Source of the DNA: Collinsella sp. AF02-46-1
GTDB lineage: Bacteria; Actinomycetota; Coriobacteriia; Coriobacteriales; Coriobacteriaceae
Length of the DNA: 13,298 nucleotides
Assembly: GCA_934876235.1 (NCBI GenBank)
Contig: CAKXKM010000045.1
Span: 1-13,298, forward strand
Reading direction: 5' to 3'
This document shows, one piece after another, positions 1 to 9,280 of this stretch; positions within the stretch are counted from its first letter, which is position 1; every line of letters begins with the position of its first letter. The translations under genes were made by a program, and so were the position numbers. The notes under the pieces are model-generated. The model did not search any database and was not told where the DNA came from. It worked only from the letters and a program-made list of their open reading frames with translations.

Positions 1-111
1 TTTCTATTAGGTGCAGCAAATGCATGCTTGGGAGGGTCTGAATTGCACTTTGTTGGGATGGGCCCGTTTCCCCATGGGAACTTTGCTTGGCAGGACTCTA
101 ATTTAAATTCA

Positions 112-147
112 ACAAAAACAGGGGCGCCCTCTTTGGGGATGCCCCTG
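112..147 (-). terminator. Intrinsic terminator of the transketolase operon
   Basis: Read on the minus strand, a 7-bp stem CAGGGGC/GCCCCTG (positions 147-141 and 125-119) closes a 15-base loop and is followed by TTTTTGTTG. It lies about 50 bases after the stop of the C-terminal transketolase subunit, with nothing else between, so it should end that transcript. Positions 1-111 hold no gene or other structure that I can support. Confidence 0.85.
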
Positions 148-195
148 TTCTGGCTTGGATGTGGTTGTTGAGACGATACTTTGCCTCGTCTTGCC

Positions 196-1137
196 TTATG
201 CCAAGAACTCCTTGGTGGTCGCCACGATGTTGGCGGCGTCCAGGCCATACTTGTGCAAGAGCTCGGCACCCGGGCCAGACTCACCGAAGGCGTCGTTGAC
301 GCCGATCTTCTTGAGCGGCGTCGGGCACTGCTCGCACAGGACGTCGGCAACGGCGCTGCCCAGGCCACCGATCACAGAGTGCTCCTCGACGGTCACGACG
401 TGGCCGGTCTTGGTGGCGCTCTTGACGATCAGGTCGGCATCGATGGGCTTGATGGTGTGCATGTTGATGACCTCGGCATCGATGCCCTCGGCAGCGAGCT
501 GCTCGGCGGCCTCGAGAGCCTCGCCGACCATCAGGCCGCAGGCGATGATGGTCACATCGGCGCCCTCGCGCATGACAATGCCCTTACCCAACTCGAACTT
601 GTAGGTCTCGGGGTCGTTGATAACCGGCGAGGCCAAACGGGCGAAGCGCATGTACACCGGACCGTCGCACTCGTAGGCGGCGCGCGTCACGGCGCGGGCC
701 TCCACGTCGTCGGCGGGAACAATTACGGTCATGCCGGGGATGACGCGCATGAGGGCGATATCCTCGCAGCACTGGTGCGTGGCGCCGTCCTCGCCCACCG
801 AGATGCCGGCGTGCGTGGCACCGATCTTAACGTTGAGGTGCGGGTAGCCGATGGAGTTGCGGACCTGCTCAAAGGCGCGACCGGCAGCGAACATGGCAAA
901 GGTACTCGCGAAGGCAACACGACCAGTGGTCGCGATACCGGCGGCGACGCCCATCAGGTTGCTCTCGGCAATGCCCACATCGAAGAAGCGGTCGGGGCAA
1001 GCGGCCTTAAACTTACCGGTCTGCGTGGCGGCGGCCAGGTCGGCGTCGAGGACCACAAAGTCATCGTGCTCGTTGGCGAGCTCGACGAGGGCCTCGCCGT
1101 AGCTTACACGCGTGGCGATTTTCTTGACGTCTGCCAT
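196..1137 (-). CDS. Transketolase, C-terminal subunit (split enzyme)
   Basis: This 313-aa protein is the second half of a split transketolase: the pyrimidine-binding domain (about residues 5-170) followed by the transketolase C-terminal domain (about 185-305). The pair moves two-carbon ketol units between sugar phosphates in the non-oxidative pentose phosphate pathway, using thiamine diphosphate. Glu58 in GIAESN matches the conserved glutamate that activates the cofactor, and the region around GATHAGISVGEDGATHQ (near residue 110) is typical of the family. I start at the ATG of MADVKK at 1137, one base after the TAG of the upstream subunit (TAGGATG). The frame stays open for 28 more codons upstream, but these lie inside that gene and are not family-like. 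The tight spacing implies translational coupling and equal subunit amounts. Because of the split organisation I give no tktA/tktB symbol. The family call is secure. Confidence 0.95.
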   Translation of the reverse strand: MADVKKIATRVSYGEALVELANEHDDFVVLDADLAAATQTGKFKAACPDRFFDVGIAESNLMGVAAGIATTGRVAFASTFAMFAAGRAFEQVRNSIGYPHLNVKIGATHAGISVGEDGATHQCCEDIALMRVIPGMTVIVPADDVEARAVTRAAYECDGPVYMRFARLASPVINDPETYKFELGKGIVMREGADVTIIACGLMVGEALEAAEQLAAEGIDAEVINMHTIKPIDADLIVKSATKTGHVVTVEEHSVIGGLGSAVADVLCEQCPTPLKKIGVNDAFGESGPGAELLHKYGLDAANIVATTKEFLA

Positions 1138-1138
1138 C

Positions 1139-1960
1139 CTAGAGCTCCTCTCCGGCGGCCGTGAGCTCTGCCATGGCCTGCTCAAACTGTTCATCGTTGG
1201 GGGCCTTGCCGTGCCAGCCAACCTGGTTCTCCATAAAGGACACGCCCTTGCCCTTCAGGGTCTCGGCGATAATGGCGGTCGGCTGCCCCTTGGTGGCGCG
1301 AGCCTCGGCAAAGGCGGCGCGGATCTGGTCGAAGTCGTTGCCGTCGGCGAGCTCAACCACGTGGAACTTGAACGCGCGGAACTTGTCGGCGAGCGGCATG
1401 GGGTCGTTGACCTCCTCGACGGGACCGTCAATCTGAAGGCCGTTGTGGTCGACGATCACGCAGAGGTTATCGAGCTGCTGGTTGCCGGCAAACATGGCGG
1501 CCTCCCAGACCTGGCCCTCCTCGCTCTCGCCATCACCCAGCAGGGCGTACGTGCGATAGTCGTCGCCCCAGTGCTTGGCGGCAACGGCCATGCCCACGGC
1601 GGCGGAGATGCCCTGGCCGAGCGAACCGGTGGACATGTCAACGCCCGGGGTGTCGTTCATGTTGGGGTGACCCTGCAGATGGCTGCCGATGTGGCGCAGC
1701 GTCTCGAGATCCTCCTTGGGGAAGAACCCACGCTCGGCGAGCACAGCGTACAGACAGTGGCCCTTGGAAAGCACAAAGCGATCGCGGTCGGCCTTGCGGG
1801 GATGGGCCGGGTCGACGTTCATTTCCTCAAAGTACAGATAGGTCATGATGTCGGCAGCGCCGAGCGAACCGCCCGGATGGCCGGACTTGGCAGCGTGCAC
1901 GCCGGTGACGATGCCCTTCCTTACCTCGTTGGCAACCTTTTTGAGCTCTTCGTCGCTCAT
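1139..1960 (-). CDS. Transketolase, N-terminal subunit (split enzyme)
   Basis: This 273-aa protein is the thiamine-diphosphate (pyrophosphate-binding) half of a two-subunit transketolase. The cofactor/Mg motif begins at GDGESEEG (142-149) and ends at Asn173 of DHNG, the classical GDG-X(25-30)-N pattern. Conserved active-site histidines appear in SGHPGG (His28), SKGH (His68) and GHPN (His98). A one-chain transketolase has about 660 residues; here 273 plus 313 residues cover the same domains, as in many Actinobacteria, Firmicutes and archaea. The start at 1960 is supported by a strong ribosome binding site, AAAGGAAGG, seven or so bases upstream. It is the first gene of a two-gene operon that ends at the terminator near position 119. 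The 207-base gap upstream (1961-2167) is A+T-rich near 2046-2100 and probably holds the promoter; CATAAT (2051-2046) is a possible -10 without a convincing -35. Confidence 0.95.
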   Translation of the reverse strand: MSDEELKKVANEVRKGIVTGVHAAKSGHPGGSLGAADIMTYLYFEEMNVDPAHPRKADRDRFVLSKGHCLYAVLAERGFFPKEDLETLRHIGSHLQGHPNMNDTPGVDMSTGSLGQGISAAVGMAVAAKHWGDDYRTYALLGDGESEEGQVWEAAMFAGNQQLDNLCVIVDHNGLQIDGPVEEVNDPMPLADKFRAFKFHVVELADGNDFDQIRAAFAEARATKGQPTAIIAETLKGKGVSFMENQVGWHGKAPNDEQFEQAMAELTAAGEEL

Positions 1961-2167
1961 TGTGCCTTCCTTTCATCCTCATTAGACAAAATGCGCACGG
2001 CACCGAAGGTAATCCCAACACAGCCGCAATGCACGTACGTCATTCATTATGCTGGAAACTGATGGCTTTACCAGAGTTTTTATCATTATTTGAACAATTT
2101 AGCAGGCAGAACCGCTGATGAAACGGTTTATCAATGTGAACGTCTTTTGGATGGGACGCGGTCGGCC

Positions 2168-3058
2168 CTACGCGCTAATGTCCTTGAATCCCTCGCCGAA
2201 AGCTTCCGTAACGTCGGCGACCGTCACAATGGCGTGAGGATCGCGCTCGCGCACGATCGTCTTGAGGGTATTGAGCTCTCGACGGTTCACGATGACCATG
2301 ATCACCGGCTTCTCGGCACCCGAATACATGCCAGTCGCCTTAAACTTGGTACAACCACGACCCAGGCCATACATGATATCGGCAGCGATATCAGGGAACT
2401 TGTCCGAGATGATGAGTACCATACGGCGTTTGTTGCCACCATCGACCACGGCATCGATCACGTAGCCGCTAATGACCATCGAAAGGCCTGCATATAGTGC
2501 ATTTTCGATTGAAAAGACCGGAGCCGACAGCGCACATACGGCAACATCGATCGCCATGACGGTCGAGCCCACGGGCAGCGAGGTATTACGCGAGATGATT
2601 TGGCCAATCGTGTCCGAGCCGCCGGTGTTGGCGCCGGCGCGCAGCACCATGCCGTAACCGATGCCTGTAATAATGCCGCCCCACATGGCAGGGAGCATCA
2701 GGTCCGCATCCGCCAGAGGTGCTACAAACGGGGCGAACAGATCGGTAAAGAAGCCCAGCAGCACAAAGCCCGTCGCGGTCTGCACCACGTAGAACATGCC
2801 GCCCTCGCGCATAACGACCAGCAACAGCAAGGCGTTCATCACAATCGTCTGAATACCAACGGGAAGCGATATGCCGCGCGATGCGCCGACCGCCTGGATA
2901 ATGGTGGCAAGGCCCGTAACACCACCGGCAGCAAGGCCGTTGGGAATCAAAAACAGGTCGGTCGCAATAGCGGCCAGAGCGCACCCCAACATAATCTGGG
3001 GCAGGTCGTGAAAGAAGTTCATCGATAGAATGCGCTTGATGTCCAGACGATATGCCAT
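2168..3058 (-). CDS. YitT-family multi-pass membrane protein (DUF161 + DUF2179)
   Basis: This 296-aa integral membrane protein has about six hydrophobic segments (roughly residues 20-38, 68-88, 93-112, 122-140, 162-181, 184-204) and a soluble C-terminal domain (about 210-290). The motifs PNGLAAGGVTGLA (39-51) and GANTGGSDT (142-150) are hallmarks of the YitT family. The C-terminal part matches the small alpha/beta DUF2179 domain usually joined to it. The substrate is not established for the family; transport or sensing are both possible. I start at MAYRLD (3058) because GGGAGGT lies six or so bases upstream; an in-frame ATG eight codons earlier has no such site and would lie inside the upstream terminator stem. 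The gene is separated from prfB by several terminator-like hairpins, so it probably has its own promoter. No clear terminator follows its stop. Confidence 0.9.
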   Translation of the reverse strand: MAYRLDIKRILSMNFFHDLPQIMLGCALAAIATDLFLIPNGLAAGGVTGLATIIQAVGASRGISLPVGIQTIVMNALLLLVVMREGGMFYVVQTATGFVLLGFFTDLFAPFVAPLADADLMLPAMWGGIITGIGYGMVLRAGANTGGSDTIGQIISRNTSLPVGSTVMAIDVAVCALSAPVFSIENALYAGLSMVISGYVIDAVVDGGNKRRMVLIISDKFPDIAADIMYGLGRGCTKFKATGMYSGAEKPVIMVIVNRRELNTLKTIVRERDPHAIVTVADVTEAFGEGFKDISA

Positions 3059-3070
3059 GCTACCTCCCTC

Positions 3071-3098
3071 AAAAAAGCGCACCCAAACGGATGCGCTT
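3071..3098 (-). terminator. Intrinsic terminator immediately upstream of the yitT ribosome binding site
   Basis: On the minus strand AAGCGCA (3098-3092) pairs with TGCGCTT (3081-3075) and is followed by an unbroken T run to 3071. The yitT ribosome binding site starts one or two bases later. It can act as the last of several prfB terminators. If the yitT promoter lies upstream at about 3119-3142, it is a leader attenuator. Its loop region is 18/20 identical to the loop of the L31 terminator at 8788-8807. Confidence 0.75.
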
Positions 3099-3118
3099 CG
3101 AACTTCTTGCTGTATTCG

Positions 3119-3142
3119 ATTCTACCGATTCGCCGAACAAAA
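3119..3142 (-). promoter_or_regulatory. Candidate yitT promoter (-10 TAGAAT)
   Basis: TAGAAT (3124-3119, minus strand) matches five of six bases of the bacterial -10 consensus. A poor -35 candidate (TGGTTT) lies about 16 bases upstream. Transcription would start near 3112 and run through the terminator hairpin at 3098-3071 before reaching yitT. This is a consensus match only and may be chance. Confidence 0.3.
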
Positions 3143-3200
3143 ACCACCCCTGCGCAGGGTTTGCTTTGGATACAAAACCACCCTGCTCGGAGGGTTTTAT
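3135..3200 (-). terminator. Two tandem terminator-like hairpins after prfB
   Basis: Two related units lie in series on the minus strand: AAACCCTCCGAGCAGGGTGG followed by TTTTG (about 3199-3173), then AAACCCTGCGCAGGGGTGG followed by TTTTTGTT (about 3162-3137). Each has AAACC/GGTTT arms around a G+C-rich core and ends in a T run. They look like duplicated intrinsic terminators for secA-prfB. Because the second is so similar to the first, they may be copies of a small dispersed repeat. Confidence 0.6.
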
Positions 3201-3209
3201 CCATTTCCA

Positions 3210-3229
3210 CATAAACCGGGCGGTTTATG
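3210..3229 (-). terminator. Hairpin overlapping the prfB stop codon
   Basis: CATAAACCG/CGGTTTATG forms a 9-bp perfect stem with a 2-base centre. The TAA of prfB lies inside its first arm. No T run follows directly, so alone it would be a weak terminator; it may instead protect the 3' end of the message. It shares the AAACC/GGTTT arms of the two hairpins downstream. Confidence 0.5.
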
Positions 3230-4372
3230 CAGATGGGATCTCTGCGTCAGCGTTGCCAGTGGCCCAGCGATGGTAGCCAATAACAAACGGGTCCAGGTCG
3301 CCATCGTCAAGAACTGCCTCGACGTTGCCGGTCTCAACGCCCGTGCGTAGGTCCTTAACCATCTGATACGGGTAGAGCACGTAGCTGCGGATCTGGTTGC
3401 CAAAACCAATCGTGGTTTTGGGTCCGCGAATCTCATCCAGGGCCTCGGCGCGCTTCTCGAGCTCAATCTCGTACAGGCGAGCCTTGAGGATCTGCATGCA
3501 CGCGGCCTTGTTCTGGATCTGGCTGCGCTCGTTTTGGCAGGTGACCACAATGCCGCTGGGGAAATGCGTCACGCGCACGGCGGAGTCGGTGGTGTTAACG
3601 CCCTGACCGCCCGGGCCGCTCGCGTGGTACACGTCCACGCGGATGTCATCGGGACTGATTTCGATGTCGATATCATCGGGTAGCACGGGGATGACCTCGA
3701 CGCCGGCAAACGTGGTCTGGCGGCGCTTCTTGTCGTCGGTGGGGCTAATGCGAACCAAGCGGTGGACGCCGGCCTCGGCGCGCAGCATGCCAAATGCATC
3801 CTTGCCCTCGACGGTAAAGGTCGCGCGGTCGATGCCGATGACCTCAGCAGCGGGGCAGTCGTTAATCGTGACCTTCCAGCCGCGACGCTGGCAGTACTTC
3901 ATGTACATCTTAAAGAGCATGAAGGTCCAGTCCTGGGCCTCCAGACCACCCTGTCCGGGCTTGATGGTCACAATGGCATCGCCGTGATCGAACTCACCGG
4001 TAAACCAGCTCGAAAGCTCAAACTCATCGATGGCACGGGCCAGGCGCTCAGCCGTGGCTGTAGCCTCCTCGCGAAGGGCGGCGGCATCGGGGTCATCCCC
4101 CATCTCCTCGGCAAGCTCCAGCGCGGCGCGGGCATCGGAAAGCTCGCCGCGCGCGTTGTCCACGGCAGCGATATCTTCCTTGGTGCGCGCGATTTCCTCC
4201 ATGGTGGCACGGGCGGCGTCGGCGTCATCCCAAAAGCCGAGGGCCACGCTTTTGGCCTCGAGCTCGGTCACGCGCGTGCGCTTTTCGTCCAAGTGGAGAT
4301 ACGACTCGACCTCGCCGAGCCGGTCCGCAAACGCGTCCAGCTCGGCGGGCGTTACCTCTAAAGCCTCAGCCA

Positions 4373-4373
<1 letters not shown>
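3225..4373 (-). CDS. prfB: Peptide chain release factor 2 (RF2)
   Basis: This 382-aa class I release factor ends translation at UAA and UGA. It has the N-terminal helical domain (about 1-115), the PCRF domain, and the catalytic domain with GGQ at 255-257 inside SGPGGQGVN, which triggers peptidyl-tRNA hydrolysis. RF2 identity follows from DIDIEISPDDIRVDVYHASG and overall similarity. The stop-recognition tripeptide, normally Ser-Pro-Phe, reads Ser-Pro-Thr here (210-212; Thr codon ACC at 3740-3738). The frame is continuous from the start, so the +1 programmed frameshift with in-frame UGA found near codon 26 of many prfB genes is absent. The ATG at 4373 shares a base with the secA stop (TAATG). 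An AGGA-type site lies upstream inside secA, so the two genes are coupled. Identity is certain; the SPT variant is directly visible. Confidence 0.96.
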
Positions 4374-7180
<2,807 letters not shown>

Positions 7181-7274
7181 GTGGTTTTCCTTTTTGGCCA
7201 TCGCCCACGCCGTGCAGCTGCGGGCGAGTTAAACACAGATGATTGTACTGTAGCCAAACAAGGCGCGGCCTATA

Positions 7275-7290
7275 CGGTCGACCTCGACCG
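7275..7290. repeat. 16-bp inverted repeat upstream of secA
   Basis: CGGTCGA and TCGACCG form a 7-bp perfect inverted repeat around a 2-base centre, 95 bases upstream of the chosen secA start. It could be a dimeric regulator site or the base of a leader hairpin. No assigned regulator matches it, and no clear -35/-10 pair was found; TACAAT at 7247-7242 is the only -10-like hexamer nearby. Confidence 0.35.
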
Positions 7291-7312
7291 CCACGTAATA
7301 ACTATGACCAAC

Positions 7313-7343
7313 CTGCCACAATGGGACAGGTTTATTTTGGCAA
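7313..7343. repeat. REP-like hairpin, copy 1
   Basis: TGCCA and TGGCA arms (7314-7318 and 7338-7342) enclose a core containing GGGACAGGTT. The core and flanking CCAC recur in the second copy at 8739-8771, on the other side of the insertion sequence. The form, a short intergenic imperfect palindrome with a conserved core, resembles repetitive extragenic palindromes, but only two copies are visible here. Confidence 0.45.
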
Positions 7344-7372
7344 GTTTTATCTGAGCAAACGCCGTCTCTCTG

Positions 7373-7380
7373 CCATTTGG
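7373..7380. repeat. Target-site duplication, left copy
   Basis: CCATTTGG directly abuts the left inverted repeat and recurs at 8735-8742 next to the right one. An 8-bp duplication fits the IS256 family. Confidence 0.9.
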
Positions 7381-7429
7381 GGCTTATAGGACAAAATGTG
7401 TGTCCCGATAGAACATCCGTTTCCATCCA

Positions 7430-8548
7430 TTAATCCAGCCAGAACGGGTACGGGTCCCTGTGGCGGAGATCCTCCCACACGGCCCTGTCGCCCCACTCCG
7501 GCCCTCCGTCCTCGCGCGACGGCGAGGCGGAGTAGACGCTGAACAGGAAGTCGATGTCCGCGTCGGTCGGCATCGCGGCGAGCTTCTCGCGCGCCGTCCT
7601 CGCGTCCCCCGAATGAGCGTGGCACCACCAGAACACCGCCTTAACGCGCTTGACGGACGTCAGCCCCCGGTGGTTGCGCAGGACGGCCCTCAGCTGCGAG
7701 TTCACCCCTCCCTCGATCATGTTGTTGGTCGACGGCAGCGGGCCGGCCTTGGCAAGGGCGGGGTCGAGGTAGGTGAACAGCGTCCCCGCCGACACCAGCG
7801 ACGACAGCGACGAGCGCGCCCGCCTCAGCCTCTCGTGGGTGTAGACCCTCCTGCCGTCCACCACGGTCCTGTCCTCCAGGAAGTCGGCCCAGAACCCGCA
7901 CCAGTCGAGGTAGCGCTCGACCCAGAGCTCCGCCTGGTGCAGCGTCTCGATGCCCATGAGGTCGCGCGCGATGAGGTAGAGCTCGCGCCCCGCCTGGAGC
8001 TTCGGCCGCGTCGTCGTGTAGCGCTTGACCTGCGAGAAGGCGTGGAAGGTGCACCTCTGGACCCTGGTGCGCGGCCAGGTCTCTCGCACGGCCTTGGCGA
8101 ACCCGCTCCCGCCGTCGGTGACGACCACGTCGGGCGCCGGGATCGGCGCCATGAGGGCCGACCACGCCCTCGAGTTCTCCGACCTTGCCGTGTACCAGGA
8201 GACCACCCTCTCGCCGCTGCAGCATATGAGCACGACGAGGTCGCGCGCGACCCAGATCCCGTCGACGTGGAGCACGCGGTGGAGCTCGCCGTCGGGGACG
8301 GGCATGGGCCAGACCTCCCAGAGCTCGGCCGTCCTGCGCCTGAAGGACCGCCCGCCGCCCGGCATCGCGGCCTGCGAGTCCTTGGAGAGGAGCCACCCGA
8401 GGAACTCCTCGAGCCTCGCCGCCGTGTCGTCGTACCTCACCGTCGTCGACGCGCCGCAGGCCGTGCACCTCCACCGCTGGGATCCCGATGAGGTCCTGCC
8501 GTTGCGCTTGGTCCGACCGCCGCAGTAGGGGCAATAAACGGCCTTCAT
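7430..8548 (-). CDS. IS1249 family transposase (IS256 superfamily)
   Basis: This 372-aa transposase begins with a zinc ribbon (CPYC at 6-9, CTAC at 28-31) for DNA binding, followed by an RNase H-like DDE domain. The likely catalytic triad is Asp96 (HVDGIW), Asp145 (VTDGGSG) and Glu279 (NNMIEGG), with the IS256-type Cys-x-x-His at 166-169 (CTFH) between the second Asp and the Glu. It cuts and joins the ends of the surrounding element. I start at MKAVYC (8548) because GAGGTG lies just upstream and the zinc ribbon follows at once; the frame continues 57 codons upstream across the terminator and into the inverted repeat without homology. No frameshift or internal stop is seen, so it should be functional. 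The mixed use of arginine codons and high G+C match the host fairly well. Confidence 0.93.
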   Translation of the reverse strand: MKAVYCPYCGGRTKRNGRTSSGSQRWRCTACGASTTVRYDDTAARLEEFLGWLLSKDSQAAMPGGGRSFRRRTAELWEVWPMPVPDGELHRVLHVDGIWVARDLVVLICCSGERVVSWYTARSENSRAWSALMAPIPAPDVVVTDGGSGFAKAVRETWPRTRVQRCTFHAFSQVKRYTTTRPKLQAGRELYLIARDLMGIETLHQAELWVERYLDWCGFWADFLEDRTVVDGRRVYTHERLRRARSSLSSLVSAGTLFTYLDPALAKAGPLPSTNNMIEGGVNSQLRAVLRNHRGLTSVKRVKAVFWWCHAHSGDARTAREKLAAMPTDADIDFLFSVYSASPSREDGGPEWGDRAVWEDLRHRDPYPFWLD

Positions 8549-8620
8549 GGACACCTCTTCCGAAAGGGTGTTTAACGGTTCCGGAAAAGGGTATCTACCG
8601 GCGGGAACGATAGGCAACCG

Positions 8621-8636
8621 GACACACATTCTGTCC
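8621..8636. repeat. Internal partial copy of the IS terminal repeat
   Basis: GACACACATTCTGTCC matches the inner part of the right inverted repeat (8711-8726) at 15 of 16 bases, in the same orientation and exactly 90 bases further in. It lies about 75 bases upstream of the transposase start, where bound transposase could repress its own promoter. Confidence 0.7.
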
Positions 8637-8672
8637 GAGCGGTTAAAAGCGTGCACAGAATTTAAACGGCTG

Positions 8673-8703
8673 AAAAAGGGGCATCGACCTGCGCCGATGC
8701 CCC
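8673..8703 (-). terminator. Intrinsic terminator inside the IS, upstream of the transposase
   Basis: On the minus strand GGGGCATCG (8703-8695) pairs with CGATGCCCC (8686-8678) around an 8-base loop and is followed by TTTTT. It lies just inside the right inverted repeat and faces transcripts entering from rpmE, so it would shield the transposase from outside transcription. The transposase promoter must lie between it and 8548. Confidence 0.8.
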
Positions 8704-8734
8704 TAAAGTAGACACACATTTTGTCCTATAAGCC

Positions 8735-8742
8735 CCATTTGG
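8735..8742. repeat. Target-site duplication, right copy
   Basis: CCATTTGG, identical to 7373-7380. Its last four bases form part of the arm of the REP-like hairpin that follows. Confidence 0.9.
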
Positions 8743-8771
8743 TGCCACGGGGACAGGTTAGCTTGCACCAA
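8739..8771. repeat. REP-like hairpin, copy 2
   Basis: TTGGTGC (8739-8745) and GCACCAA (8765-8771) form a 7-bp inverted repeat around a core with GGGGACAGGTT, shared with the copy at 7313-7343. The insertion sequence entered at the outer edge of this hairpin. Confidence 0.5.
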
Positions 8772-8814
8772 TAAAAAGAAAAGGGCCGCGCACCCAAATG
8801 GATGCACGGCCCTT
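8771..8814 (-). terminator. Intrinsic terminator of the L31 gene
   Basis: On the minus strand AAGGGCCG (8814-8807) pairs with CGGCCCTT (8788-8781), and an inner stem of GTGCA/TGCGC type lengthens it; TTTTCTTTTTATT follows. It starts about 35 bases after the rpmE stop. The loop part is nearly identical to that of the terminator at 3071-3098. Confidence 0.88.
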
Positions 8815-8849
8815 ATGCCATGAATGCGAGCGATTCCGCGGCGAGCTAT

Positions 8850-9275
8850 TTACTCAGCAGCCTCGGTGGTCTCGGCCTCGGCAGCGGCCTCCTCGACGGG
8901 AGCCTCTGCGGGAGCCTCGGCGGCCTGCTTGGCAGCCTCCTCGGCGAACTTAGCAGCACGCTTAGCCTTCTCGGCAGCCTTAGCCTCAGCGGCGGCCTTG
9001 CGAGCGGCCTCGGCCTCAGCAGCCTTGGCGGCCTTGGCAGCCTTGGCCTCCTCAGCCTTCTTGAGCTGGGCGGCAGCGGCGCCACCGAACTTGTCGGCGA
9101 AGCGCTGGACGCGTCCACCGGTGTCGACGAACTTCTGCTGGCCGGTGTAGAACGGGTGGCACTCGTTGCAAAGCTCGACCTTCATCTCGGACACGGTAGC
9201 GTGCGTCTTGAAGGTGTTGCCGCAGGAGCACGTCACCGTGCACTCGACATACTGGGGATGGATACCCTGCTTCAT
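8850..9275 (-). CDS. rpmE: Ribosomal protein L31 (bL31) with long Ala/Lys/Glu tail
   Basis: This is a protein of the large ribosomal subunit that bridges to the small subunit near the central protuberance. Residues 1-70 match bL31 from the first residues on (MKQGIHPQYVEC), with zinc ligands Cys16, Cys18, Cys36 and Cys39 (CSCG and CNECH), so it is the zinc-containing form. Usual bL31 has about 65-80 residues; this one has 141. The tail (about 71-141) is almost only Ala, Lys and Glu, begins with basic repeats of the AKAAKAAE type likely to form a long helix, and ends acidic. The start at 9275 has AAGGAG seven bases upstream. A promoter and two leader hairpins precede the gene and a terminator follows, so it is a single-gene unit. 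The tail's role is unknown; a similar tail may be normal in this bacterial class. Confidence 0.93.
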   Translation of the reverse strand: MKQGIHPQYVECTVTCSCGNTFKTHATVSEMKVELCNECHPFYTGQQKFVDTGGRVQRFADKFGGAAAAQLKKAEEAKAAKAAKAAEAEAARKAAAEAKAAEKAKRAAKFAEEAAKQAAEAPAEAPVEEAAAEAETTEAAE

Positions 9276-9280
9276 GGTAG

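Larger units (their letters stand above)
7381..8734 (-). mobile_element. Complete IS1249-type (IS256 family) insertion sequence
   Basis: A 1354-bp element bounded by perfect 24-bp inverted repeats (7381-7404 and 8711-8734; outer end GGCTTATAGGAC) and flanked by identical 8-bp direct repeats. It encodes one transposase on the minus strand with all catalytic residues. The perfect repeats, intact gene and intact target duplication point to a recent and possibly active insertion. It sits between rpmE and secA, about 200 bases upstream of secA and co-oriented with it, outside both genes. Between the right repeat and the transposase it carries a terminator (8673-8703) and an extra partial copy of its terminal repeat (8621-8636). 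Confidence 0.95.

Noticed and set aside
1..111. Possible gene or regulatory site at the left edge
   Set aside because: Only a weak near-palindrome (GTTTCCCCATGGGAAC, 66-81) is visible; no coding or promoter signal could be supported.
1138..1221. Longer start for the C-terminal transketolase subunit
   Set aside because: The extra 28 residues lie inside the upstream gene, are Arg/Pro/Ser-rich and not part of the family; the ATG at 1137 fits the usual one-base spacing.
181..2062. Long plus-strand open frames opposite both transketolase subunits
   Set aside because: They are antisense shadows of the two conserved genes, with the same Leu/Val/Gly-rich composition and no recognisable domains.
2046..2075. 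Promoter of the transketolase operon
   Set aside because: CATAAT is a fair -10, but no acceptable -35 lies 16-18 bases upstream, so I did not list it as a feature.
2090..2167. Terminator after yitT
   Set aside because: Only a 5-bp AACCG/CGGTT stem without a T run was found; too weak to call.
7460..8534. Open frames on both strands overlapping the transposase
   Set aside because: Arg/Pro-rich shadows of a high-G+C gene; the IS1249 transposase with complete DDE motif explains this DNA.
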